Both the position numbers and the translations under genes were made by a program. From NCBI GenBank assembly GCA_016183885.1, contig JACPDS010000073.1, positions 993 through 12,347 on the forward strand: a stretch of 11,355 nt of DNA. Reading direction: 5' to 3'. This DNA is from Armatimonadota bacterium. Lineage in GTDB: Bacteria > Vulcanimicrobiota > JACPDS01. Shown in pieces: positions 1 through 6,426 of this stretch (position 1 is the first letter of the stretch; each line of letters opens with the position of its first letter). The notes beneath the pieces are model-generated. The model saw only the letters and a program-made list of their open reading frames with translations. It did no database searches and was not told the origin of the DNA.

Positions 1-1
1 T

Positions 2-811
2 TATGATGATTACGGCCATGGAACGCATATAGCCGGAATTATTGCCGGAACAGGAAAAATTTCTCAAGGCAGATATTCCGGAATCGCTCCTGAAAGTAAA
101 ATAGTAGGATTAAAAGTCGATCCGATTCCTTCACAAATTATTAAAGCTATAAGCTGGGCAGTAAAAAATAAAGATAAATATAATATTAAAATTATTAATC
201 TATCCTTTGGCAGCGAATCTAAATCTTCTTATCAAGACGATATTTTAGCAAAAGCTTGTGAAATAGCCGTTAAAAATGGTTTAATTGTTGTGGTAGCGGC
301 TGGAAATGACGGTCCTAATAACGGAACAATTAATTCTCCGGGTATTGATCCTTTGGTAATTACGGTAGGAAATTTAAATGATAAAAATACTATAACTCCT
401 CTAGATGATGAAATAGATTTTAATTCCAGCCGAGGTCCAACCCCTTATGATGGTTTGCCTAAACCGGATTTAATTGCCCGAGGCACTAATATTATTTCTG
501 CTTTAGCCCCTAATTCTACTTTAGCAAATGAAGTAAATAGTTATCCCCATATTGATTTTGATAAAGATGGACAAGATGATTATTTAATCCTTTCGGGTTC
601 TTCAATGGCTACCGCGATGGTAAGCGGAATAATTGCCCTTTTATTACAGGCTAATCCTAAACTTACTCCCAATCAAATAAAATTTATTTTAATGTCTACC
701 GCTAAATCTCTAAAAGGGCATACTATTTACGATCAAGGAGCGGGGGTAATTGATCCTGCTTCCAGTTTAACAGAAGCCCTGAACCTTAAAAGTTATTATC
801 AAATAACTTAA
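2..811 (+). CDS. Subtilisin-like serine protease (S8 family), 3' part; 5' end off window
   Basis: This is the C-terminal 269 residues of a subtilase, open from the left edge. Seen: the catalytic-His block YGHGTHIAGIIAG (His codon 17-19), the oxyanion-hole Asn block VVAAGNDGP (near 287-313), and the catalytic-Ser block LSGSSMATAMVSG (Ser codon 602-604). The catalytic Asp block should lie just upstream, outside the window. The fold ends soon after the Ser helix and there is no C-terminal sorting or repeat domain. An internal GTG at 290 gives a shorter open frame, but that start would lose the His block, so it is not the true one. Oddity: a loop of the form DxDxDGxxD (554-580) lies just before the Ser block and resembles an EF-hand or dockerin calcium loop. 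The family hydrolyses peptide bonds, usually outside the cytoplasm. Location and substrate cannot be judged without the N-terminus. Family call is firm. Confidence 0.95.
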   Translation, partial: YDDYGHGTHIAGIIAGTGKISQGRYSGIAPESKIVGLKVDPIPSQIIKAISWAVKNKDKYNIKIINLSFGSESKSSYQDDILAKACEIAVKNGLIVVVAAGNDGPNNGTINSPGIDPLVITVGNLNDKNTITPLDDEIDFNSSRGPTPYDGLPKPDLIARGTNIISALAPNSTLANEVNSYPHIDFDKDGQDDYLILSGSSMATAMVSGIIALLLQANPKLTPNQIKFILMSTAKSLKGHTIYDQGAGVIDPASSLTEALNLKSYYQIT

Positions 812-1084
812 ATAATTAACTATTTTAAATTTACTTCTTGAAAACCTTCTAAATAAGTTGCAAGATTAAAGATTATAAAAATCCGCTTTAGCAAGCTGCA
901 ACGCGCTTCTACGCCTGCCGCAAATTTGTTTTAGAGAGAATTTTTTGAATATTTCTTTATTGGATTCGAAATTGCTCAAGATAATGAAAATTTTAAAATT
1001 AGATTTTTTCAAACAAAAACTAAATAATTAAAAAGGATTTTTTATTAAACTATAGAAAAAAATTAGAAATTTAAGGAGGAATAA
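812..1084. other. Spacer between protease and cysteine desulfurase
   Basis: No gene is seen on either strand. The first part holds a small GC-richer patch (about 882-930) inside AT-rich DNA with no clear fold. A strong Shine-Dalgarno, AAGGAGGA (1073-1080), sits 4 bases before the ATG at 1085. A weak promoter-like pair, TTAAAA (1028-1033) and TATAGA (1051-1056) with 17-base spacing, is possible. In such AT-rich DNA it may be chance. Confidence 0.5.
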
Positions 1085-2257
1085 ATGTTTCAAAGATTTA
1101 TTTATTTAGATCATGCCGCTACTACACCGGTTCATCCTAAAGTCTTAGAAGCTATGATCCCTTATTTTAGTATAAATTACGGCAATCCTTCCAGTATTTA
1201 TTCTATTGCCAGAACTGCCAGAGGAGCAATCGAAGACGCCCGGGACAAAATTGCTTCTATTTTAGGAGCCTCAAATCCCAGCGAAATTATTTTCACAAGC
1301 GGCGGAACAGAAAGCGATAATTTAGCTGTCAAAGGCATAGCCTTAGCTAACCAAAAAAAGGGGAAGCATATAATTACTTCTTCCATAGAACACCATGCTG
1401 TTTTACATACTATGCAATTTTTAGAAAAACAAGGATTCCAAATAACTTATTTGCCGGTAGATAAATGCGGTATAATAGATTTAGATTTTTTAAAGGCATC
1501 CATTACTCCTCAAACCATTTTAATTAGTATTATGACGGCTAATAATGAAATAGGAACCATTGAACCGATAGAAGAAATTTTAAAAATTATTCAAGATAAA
1601 AAAATTTTTTTTCATACTGACGCAGTTCAGGCAATCGGAAACTTAAAAATTAATTTACAACAACTAAAAATAGATGCTTTAAGTTTATCCGCTCATAAAT
1701 TTTTTGGACCAAAGGGAATAGGAGCTTTATATATAAGAAAAGGCGCGCCCTTACAGCCTATTCAACAAGGGGGAGCGCAAGAACGAAATCGCCGGGCCGG
1801 AACGGAAAATACAGCTGGAATTATAGGTATGGCTAAAGCCCTGGAATTAATCTATAATGAAGATTTTGAAAATCGTCAAGAAAATATTAAAAAATTAAGA
1901 GATTACTTAATTGAAGGAATTTTAAATAATATTGAAAAATCTTTCTTAACCGGGCATCCTCAGGAAAGATTAAACAATAACGCCAGCTTTTGCTTTGAAT
2001 ATATCGAAGGAGAATCAATTTTATTGAATTTAGATATGTTGGGAATCGCGGCATCTTCCGGATCTGCATGCACTTCAGCATCTTTAGAACCTTCGCATGT
2101 TTTAAAAGCTTTATGCATTCCTATCGAGATTTCTCACGGCAGCTTAAGATTAACTCTAGGAATAGATACCGCTAAAGAAGAAATAGATTATGTAATTTCA
2201 GAATTGCCTAAAATTATAAAAAAATTAAGAGCAATATCGCCTTTGGTTCAAAAATGA
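1085..2257 (+). CDS. nifS: Cysteine desulfurase, NifS/IscS type (PLP-dependent)
   Basis: A 390-residue class-V aminotransferase-fold enzyme, normal length for NifS/IscS. The family converts L-cysteine to alanine and carries the sulfur as a persulfide for Fe-S clusters and other thio-cofactors in the cytoplasm. Seen: N-terminal YLDHAATTPVHPKV (7-20); SSIEHHAVL with His103; HTDAVQAIG with Asp179 and Gln182, which contact the PLP ring; Schiff-base Lys205 in LSAHKFFGPKG; RRAGTEN (236-242); and SSGSACTSASLEPSHVL with catalytic Cys329 on a long mobile loop typical of group I (NifS/IscS) rather than SufS. The ATG follows an AAGGAGGA ribosome site, which fixes the start. Its stop overlaps the next gene's start (ATGA), so the two are probably co-translated. 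No nifU/iscU-like scaffold is visible here. Choosing between nifS and iscS from sequence alone is uncertain. Confidence 0.95.
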   Translation: MFQRFIYLDHAATTPVHPKVLEAMIPYFSINYGNPSSIYSIARTARGAIEDARDKIASILGASNPSEIIFTSGGTESDNLAVKGIALANQKKGKHIITSSIEHHAVLHTMQFLEKQGFQITYLPVDKCGIIDLDFLKASITPQTILISIMTANNEIGTIEPIEEILKIIQDKKIFFHTDAVQAIGNLKINLQQLKIDALSLSAHKFFGPKGIGALYIRKGAPLQPIQQGGAQERNRRAGTENTAGIIGMAKALELIYNEDFENRQENIKKLRDYLIEGILNNIEKSFLTGHPQERLNNNASFCFEYIEGESILLNLDMLGIAASSGSACTSASLEPSHVLKALCIPIEISHGSLRLTLGIDTAKEEIDYVISELPKIIKKLRAISPLVQK

Positions 2258-2526
2258 TGCAATATCAAAAACAATATCAAAAAGAACATCAAAAACAAAA
2301 AGAACAAGTTCAGCTTAAGAAAAAAGCTTTGGAGCCTCATGAAGCTTTTTGTAAAATTTTAAATAAGAAAGTAACAATCTTAAAAGAATATTTAGATTAT
2401 AAGGATAGACTGCATAAAGGCGAAGAAGGCACTATTTACTGCGAAAATATTATTGATTGTTATCATAATAATGTAAAATGTAAATATAGCGGAATTAGCC
2501 CCCTTTATCCCGATCCGTTTATTTAA
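2254..2526 (+). CDS. Small four-cysteine protein coupled to the cysteine desulfurase; unknown function
   Basis: I do not recognise this 90-residue protein. Its ATG overlaps the desulfurase stop in an ATGA, with no separate ribosome site, which points to translational coupling; a second ATG follows at once. Residues 3-24 are low complexity (Gln/Lys/Glu/Tyr), charged and possibly helical. Residues about 28-90 look folded, with Cys33, Cys63, Cys69 and Cys76 (C-x29-C-x5-C-x6-C), His71 in DCYHNNVKC, and a Gly/Pro/Tyr-rich end, SGISPLYPDP. There is no signal peptide or membrane segment. Four cysteines beside a desulfurase suggest a metal or Fe-S site or a sulfur acceptor, but that is inference; a plain zinc-binding protein fits equally well. 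Cysteine spacing and an ordered C-terminal half support a real gene. It is not a NifU or IscU homologue by any motif I can see. Confidence 0.75.
   Translation: MMQYQKQYQKEHQKQKEQVQLKKKALEPHEAFCKILNKKVTILKEYLDYKDRLHKGEEGTIYCENIIDCYHNNVKCKYSGISPLYPDPFI
2260..2295 (+). repeat. Three 12-base tandem units within the small four-cysteine gene
   Basis: CAATATCAAAAA occurs twice in a row (2260-2271, 2272-2283), followed by a diverged third unit GAACATCAAAAA (2284-2295). It encodes the QYQK QYQK EHQK stretch at the N-terminus. The period is a multiple of three, so copy-number change would lengthen or shorten the tail without breaking the frame. Confidence 0.85.
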
Positions 2527-2657
2527 TAAAAAAATATTTCATGATGCTTAAATTTGCTCTTCTTAATTAAAATTAATCTTTAAAATTATATTGAGGAGTT
2601 GTTGCTCGAATTCGCAGCTGTCCCGAAATAGAGTATTTATACCAATTAAAATTGTAA

Positions 2658-2673
2658 GGGGCTGTCTAAAAAC
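2658..2673 (+). repeat. IS-terminus-like sequence, left member
   Basis: The sequence GGGGCTGTCTAAAAAC resembles the terminal inverted repeats of several IS4/IS5/IS1182-type insertion sequences (GGGGCTGTC followed by A-rich DNA; established knowledge, recalled). The 11-mer AAGGGGCTGTC at 2656-2666 recurs as an exact reverse complement at 6296-6306, and a near match in inverted orientation is at 6271-6287. No transposase gene is present. Probably a MITE or IS remnant. Confidence 0.5.
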
Positions 2674-2696
2674 ATAACTTGTCGTCTCAAACGATA

Positions 2697-2713
2697 CCCC
2701 GCCGTCGGCGGGG
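2697..2713. repeat. Perfect GC-rich hairpin (7-bp stem, 3-base loop)
   Basis: CCCCGCC, loop GTC, GGCGGGG. All stem pairs are G-C, which is striking in this AT-rich DNA. No T-run follows, so it is not a standard intrinsic terminator. It looks like a REP/BIME-type palindromic unit, and copies elsewhere in the genome would be expected. Confidence 0.75.
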
Positions 2714-2749
2714 CTGGCTTAAGCGGGCGGAAATTTATTGAGCCCCTAC

Positions 2750-2770
2750 AATCCTACAACATGTAGGATT
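2750..2770. terminator. Perfect 9-bp hairpin, possible weak terminator
   Basis: AATCCTACA, loop ACA, TGTAGGATT, followed by TTTGAATTTTG. The stem is long and perfect but only moderately stable, and the T-tract is interrupted. It lies 224 bases after the small four-cysteine gene, so it could end that transcript or simply be another palindromic repeat. I favour the repeat reading slightly. Confidence 0.3.
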
Positions 2771-2864
2771 TTGAATTTTGAACATTTTCCCGCTCTTATT
2801 TTTATATTTTTAACAAGAAACGGGATCCTCAGACGGAGTTCGATACTCGTAGGGAGTCATCGGA

Positions 2865-2879
2865 CCGACTTTACGTCGG
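2865..2879. repeat. Short hairpin in the GC-richer block (5-bp stem, 5-base loop)
   Basis: CCGAC, loop TTTAC, GTCGG. It forms the right part of a GC-richer block (about 2821-2882) whose composition differs from the flanks. No U-tract follows. Probably part of a dispersed repeat. Confidence 0.5.
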
Positions 2880-2886
2880 GAGGATT

Positions 2887-2914
2887 TTGATATTGTTTAG
2901 GATTTAGATATTAG
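2887..2914 (+). promoter_or_regulatory. Candidate promoter for the cyclase/ligase unit
   Basis: TTGATA (2887-2892, 5 of 6 to TTGACA), a 16-base spacer, then TATTAG (2909-2914, 4 of 6 to TATAAT). Transcription would start near 2921, about 23 bases before the ATG at 2944. The region is AT-rich and low-complexity, so this is only a candidate. Confidence 0.35.
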
Positions 2915-2943
2915 AATTTAGGTTTTTTACGCATCGAGTATTT

Positions 2944-3576
2944 ATGAAAATAAATAAGATTTATGATATAACCCTTCCCATAACTTCAAAAACGATTGTT
3001 TGGCCGGGCGATCCGCAAATTAAAATTATTCCCAGTATAATTAAAAAAGAAAGCGAAACTATTCAAATCTCAAAATTGATTTTAGGAAGCCATAGCGGAA
3101 CTCATTTAGACGCCCCAAAACATTTCATCCCTAATTCCTCTGGAGTTGACAAATTAGATCTTTCTATTTTAATCGGCAAAGTAAGAGTTTTTAATTTACC
3201 CGTTAAAGAAAAAATAGCTAAAAATGATTTGGAAAAGCTTGATTTTGGCCTTTTTAAACGAGTTATTTTTAAAACCAGAAATTCTAAATTGCTTAATAAA
3301 AATAAATTCTACAAAAACTATGTTTATTTAGACGAAGAAGCGGTAAAATATTTAATTAAAAAAAAGATAAAATTAGTCGGCATAGATTATCATTCTATTG
3401 AAAAATATAAAAAAGAAAGACATCCCTCTCATCATCTTTTGTTAAAAGAAAAAATAATTATTCTTGAAGCTTTAAATTTAAAAGAAATTCCTGCCGGCGT
3501 TTATACCTTAATCTGTCTGCCTTTAAAGATTAAAGATGCCGACGGATCACCGGTACGGGCAGTCCTTATAAAATGA
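2944..3576 (+). CDS. Cyclase family hydrolase (kynurenine-formamidase-like fold)
   Basis: A 210-residue protein of the cyclase family (PF04199), metal-dependent hydrolases that include bacterial kynurenine formamidase KynB and several amidases and lactonases. Seen: DITLPIT near the start; the signature HSGTHLDAPKH (50-60), with His50, His54 and Asp56 as expected metal ligands and His60 beside the site; GIDYHSIE (147-154); and His160 and Glu175 as the likely remaining ligands. Length is normal and there is no signal peptide, so it should be cytoplasmic. No tryptophan-catabolism gene is nearby; instead its stop overlaps the start of the ligase-acyltransferase (ATGA). A role in hydrolysing an ester, amide or lactone tied to acyl metabolism is therefore inferred, not shown. 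The ribosome site is poor (GAG at 2936-2938), but the ATG matches the usual family N-terminus. Substrate unknown. Confidence 0.9.
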   Translation: MKINKIYDITLPITSKTIVWPGDPQIKIIPSIIKKESETIQISKLILGSHSGTHLDAPKHFIPNSSGVDKLDLSILIGKVRVFNLPVKEKIAKNDLEKLDFGLFKRVIFKTRNSKLLNKNKFYKNYVYLDEEAVKYLIKKKIKLVGIDYHSIEKYKKERHPSHHLLLKEKIIILEALNLKEIPAGVYTLICLPLKIKDADGSPVRAVLIK

Positions 3577-6116
3577 ACAGTATTTTGGATATATTAAAAC
3601 AAAAGATTGAAATTTGTCCTAAGAAAAATTTTCTCGCCATGCAATCCGGCAATATTATTAGTAGTTATAATTATTCTGAAATTTGGGAAAAAGCCTCCTC
3701 TATAGGCTCTGCCCTAAAACAAAACTTTAAAAAAAACGATAAAATAGCCATTATTACTGAAAATAAGCCGGAATGGGGAATAGCTCTTTTTTCGATTTAT
3801 TATTGCGGCGCTATTGCGGTTCCAATTGACTGTAAACTGCAGGCTCCCGAGCTAAAGTATATTTTAGAACATTCCGAAGCCAAAGCTGTTTTCTGCTCCT
3901 TAAAAATTTTTGAAAGCATAAAAGAAATCCGCAAGCTTGCTTTGAAAATTTTTATTTTAGAAGAACTTGATAAAGTAGAAAATCAAAACTTAATTCTGCC
4001 TTCTGAAACAATTAATGAGGATGATTTAGCTTTAATAATATATACTTCCGGCACAACTGGAAATCCTAAGGGGGTAATGCTAACTCATAAAAATCTTATC
4101 TCAAATATATTAATGGTGGATAAATTATTTAGAAAACATTTTAAAGGAGCGCGATTTTTATCTATTCTTCCCTTAAATCATACTTTTGAAATAACCGGAG
4201 GATTTTTAATGCCTTTATATCTTGAAGGATCAATTTGTTATCTTGAAAATCTAAAAAAAGAAACTCTTATCTGCGCAATGAAGACTTATAAACCCGAAGT
4301 AATGCTTGTAGTTCCTTCATTTTTAAACTTTTTCTATATGGGTATAAAAGAAAAATTAAAAAATCTTCCCTTTTCCTTAAAATTTATTTTTAATATTTTT
4401 AAAATGTTTTTAAAACTTCTCCAGAAGGCAGGCTTAAATTTAGAAAAATATATTTATAGTCCTATATTTAAAGCTTTTGGAGGTCAATTAAAATATTTTA
4501 TCAGCGGCGCGGCGCCGTTAAATCCTTATTTAATAAAAGAATTCGCAAAAATGGGTTTTTGCATCCTTGAAGGATATGGACTTACCGAAAGTTCTCCCAT
4601 AATCAGCGTAAATACTATTGAAAATCAACGTCCCGGTTCAGTAGGGAAAGTATTAAAAGAAATTTCCTTAAAGATAATTAAAACTAAAGATGCTCTCTTT
4701 AACGAAGGAGAAATAGCTGTTTTCGGTCCAAATATCATGCGGGGATATTATAAAGCCTTAAAGGAAACAGAGGAAATTTTAAAAGACGGCTGGCTTTATA
4801 CCGGAGACATAGGCAGGCTGGATGAAGATGGATTCTTATACATTTGCGGAAGAAAAAAAAATATTATTGTAAGTCAAAGCGGTAAAAAAATTTTCCCCGA
4901 AGAACTGGAAGATAAATTGGCAAATCTTCCTTTTATTAAAGAAGTCTGTGTAATTGGACAAAAAAAAGACCTTGGAGAAGAAGCGCTGGCTATTATTGTA
5001 ATAAATGAAGAAATCTTAAGCAGGGAAGGAATTAAAAAAGAAGATTATTTTAATTTTTTTAAAAAAAAAATAAAACGCCGAGAGGTTATAAAATTATTTG
5101 AAGAAAATAAAATTTCTGCTTTTGAAAAAGAAATTAAAATCGATCTTAGGCTTCTAGAAGACCCGATTTTTAAAAAATTAAGAGATATTATAAGCGAAAA
5201 ATTAAATATCTCTAAAGAATCTATTTCACCTCAAACTAATTTTTATGATGAATTAGGAATAGATTCCTTATTTCGCTTGGAAATTTTCTTGTTTATTGAA
5301 AAAAAATTTAATATTCCTATAACAGACGAAGCTATTTTAAATTTTCAAAATTTACAAGATGTAGTTGAATATCTTAAATTAAAACCGTCTAATTTAAAAA
5401 TTAAAGAGCAAAAATTTGACAGCTTTGATATTAAAACTATACTGAAATTTTCTATCTTTAAAATCATAATTCAAATTGTTTTCCATTTTTTTTATCGTTT
5501 ATTTGCGCGATTTTACTTAAATTTAAAAATCCATGGAATAGAAAATATACCTAAAGAACATCCTTTTATTCTCGCTCCTAATCATACTTCTCATATTGAT
5601 GTTCCTACAACGCTTTGCTCTATATCTTTAAGAGAAATAAATAATATTTATACTCCGGCAGCCGCGGATTTATTTGCTAGAAGCGCTTTTTTAACTTATA
5701 TTTCAGATCTTTTTTTAAATATCTTTCCTTTTTACCGTAAAGCTAATTATCTTAAAAGTTTGGAAATTTGCATTGAATTATTAAAAAATAAAAAAAGTAT
5801 TATTCTTTTCCCGGAGGGTTTTCTTTCTGAAGATGGAAACCTGCAGGAATTAAAAACCGGCATTGCTTATATTGCATGGGAAAGTAAAGCCCCCATCATA
5901 CCGGTATTTATTAAAGGAGCTTTTAAGGTAATGCCTATAGGTCAATATTATCCAAAACCTAAAAAAGTAGAAATTATCTTTGGGGAACCAATTAAAATAG
6001 ATGATTTTTTAAGAGAATCTTCAAAACAGCAAATTTATTTAAAAATAATCGAAAAACTTAAAAGTGAATTTTACAAACTAAAAGAAAATTTAGATAAATT
6101 TTCAGTATCAAAATAA
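3573..6116 (+). CDS. Fusion: acyl-activating enzyme, acyl carrier domain, PlsC-type acyltransferase
   Basis: An 847-residue three-domain protein. Residues about 5-500 form an adenylate-forming acyl-CoA/acyl-ACP synthetase: YTSGTTGNPKGV (157-168), YGLTES (335-340), YTGDIGRLDEDG (409-420), GRKKNIIVSQSGKKI (426-440). Residues about 530-603 form an acyl carrier domain with the phosphopantetheine Ser565 in LGIDSLF. Residues about 625-840 form a lysophospholipid acyltransferase with a hydrophobic entry (622-650), NHTSHID (His671, Asp676: HX4D), FPEGFLSEDG (746-755) and IIPVFIKG. The expected chemistry is activation of a fatty acid, loading on the built-in carrier, and transfer to a lysophospholipid or glycerol-phosphate at the inner membrane face. 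E. coli Aas pairs similar activities but with the acyltransferase first and no internal carrier. The usual PxTxxGK catalytic Lys motif is degenerate; Lys519 in SAFEKEIK is the best candidate. Translation is coupled to the cyclase through ATGA. Confidence 0.92.
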   Translation: MNSILDILKQKIEICPKKNFLAMQSGNIISSYNYSEIWEKASSIGSALKQNFKKNDKIAIITENKPEWGIALFSIYYCGAIAVPIDCKLQAPELKYILEHSEAKAVFCSLKIFESIKEIRKLALKIFILEELDKVENQNLILPSETINEDDLALIIYTSGTTGNPKGVMLTHKNLISNILMVDKLFRKHFKGARFLSILPLNHTFEITGGFLMPLYLEGSICYLENLKKETLICAMKTYKPEVMLVVPSFLNFFYMGIKEKLKNLPFSLKFIFNIFKMFLKLLQKAGLNLEKYIYSPIFKAFGGQLKYFISGAAPLNPYLIKEFAKMGFCILEGYGLTESSPIISVNTIENQRPGSVGKVLKEISLKIIKTKDALFNEGEIAVFGPNIMRGYYKALKETEEILKDGWLYTGDIGRLDEDGFLYICGRKKNIIVSQSGKKIFPEELEDKLANLPFIKEVCVIGQKKDLGEEALAIIVINEEILSREGIKKEDYFNFFKKKIKRREVIKLFEENKISAFEKEIKIDLRLLEDPIFKKLRDIISEKLNISKESISPQTNFYDELGIDSLFRLEIFLFIEKKFNIPITDEAILNFQNLQDVVEYLKLKPSNLKIKEQKFDSFDIKTILKFSIFKIIIQIVFHFFYRLFARFYLNLKIHGIENIPKEHPFILAPNHTSHIDVPTTLCSISLREINNIYTPAAADLFARSAFLTYISDLFLNIFPFYRKANYLKSLEICIELLKNKKSIILFPEGFLSEDGNLQELKTGIAYIAWESKAPIIPVFIKGAFKVMPIGQYYPKPKKVEIIFGEPIKIDDFLRESSKQQIYLKIIEKLKSEFYKLKENLDKFSVSK

Positions 6117-6219
6117 AGATGCTGAAAATTTTTAAAATCGACCGTTTGTATCCCTTAATAGATAGGGTCGCTCTGGAACAGGGGCTTTGGATTCATTAAA
6201 CCTGTTTCATCAGATTGCT

Positions 6220-6256
6220 GACTTAAGCGGGCTCAATAAATTGATCCCCTGCAAAT
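6220..6256 (+). repeat. Diverged direct copy of the 2716-2752 block
   Basis: CTTAAGCGGGC is identical at 6222-6232 and 2718-2728. The following bases align with one single-base gap and several substitutions, ending in CCCCTGCAA here and CCCCTACAA there. In addition GGGCTCAATAAATT (6229-6242) is the exact reverse complement of 2732-2745. Probably two decayed members of one small repeat family. Confidence 0.6.
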
Positions 6257-6270
6257 TAAGCCATTACCCT

Positions 6271-6304
6271 CCTTTTTGGACAGCCCCGATTTAGCGACAG
6301 CCCC
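6271..6304 (-). repeat. IS-terminus-like sequence, right member, with a second copy of its core
   Basis: Read on the minus strand, 6287-6271 is GGGGCTGTCCAAAAAGG, close to classic IS inverted-repeat ends and to the sequence at 2658-2673. A second GACAGCCCC core lies at 6296-6304; with two following bases it is an exact 11-base inverted match to 2656-2666. Orientation is as expected for the right end of an element whose left end is at 2658. No transposase lies between them. Confidence 0.5.
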
Positions 6305-6365
6305 TTAATATATCTTTGATTGCAACTTAGTATTAGTTATTTATAATATGATTTTTGCAATTATT

Positions 6366-6394
6366 TTGAATTTTTCTCTAAAATATGCTATAAA
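6366..6394 (+). promoter_or_regulatory. Sigma70-type promoter with extended -10, for the helicase-methylase locus
   Basis: TTGAAT (6366-6371), a 17-base spacer, then TATAAA (6389-6394) preceded by TGC (6386-6388), giving an extended -10. The start point would be near 6401, leaving a short leader of about 26 bases. A G-run (6413-6418), able to pair with the anti-Shine-Dalgarno CCUCC through one wobble, lies 8 bases before the ATG at 6427. Good fit for unregulated or only locally regulated expression. Confidence 0.6.
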
Positions 6395-6426
6395 TATAAC
6401 AATATTAATTTTGGGGGGCTGTTATT

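Larger units (their letters stand above)
2527..2943. other. Gene-free 417-base island with hairpins and IS-end-like sequence
   Basis: No coding frame is seen on either strand. The DNA is more structured and locally more GC-rich than its neighbours. Contents in order: an AT-rich lead; an IS-terminus-like GGGGCTGTCTAAAAAC (2658-2673); a perfect GC hairpin (2697-2713); a CTTAAGCGGGC block shared with the next spacer (2718-2728); a perfect AT-mixed hairpin (2750-2770); a GC-richer block about 2821-2882 with a third hairpin (2865-2879); and a degenerate run of TTTAG/ATTAG-like words (2897-2923). The 10-mer GAGTATTTAT stands at 2631-2640 and again at 2936-2945. The whole resembles a nest of decayed small mobile or palindromic elements rather than a regulatory leader. 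Confidence 0.7.
6117..6426. other. Spacer with mobile-element-like remnants and the defence-locus promoter
   Basis: No gene is seen. After the ligase stop there is no convincing terminator; an inverted pair AACAGG/CCTGTT (6177-6182, 6201-6206) has an 18-base loop. The 6220-6256 stretch is a diverged direct relative of 2716-2752 in the upstream island. Two GACAGCCCC copies (6279-6287, 6296-6304) are reverse complements of the IS-end-like sequence at 2658. The last part (6366-6420) is the promoter and ribosome site for the helicase gene. Composition changes across this spacer, which makes it a plausible insertion boundary for the defence genes. Confidence 0.65.

Noticed and set aside
790..809. 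AT-rich hairpin at the subtilase stop as a terminator
   Set aside because: The stem is 8 bp with only one G-C pair and no T-run follows; too weak to claim.
1198..2081. Minus-strand open frames opposite the cysteine desulfurase
   Set aside because: Short, no recognisable motif, and fully antiparallel to a strongly conserved enzyme.
2831..2852. tRNA T-arm-like GAGTTCGATACTC
   Set aside because: The stem is only 3 bp plus a bulge, and no acceptor, D or anticodon arm can be drawn around it.
2527..2943. Riboswitch or leader for the cyclase
   Set aside because: The hairpins are self-contained palindromes with relatives in another spacer, and no known aptamer core is recognisable.
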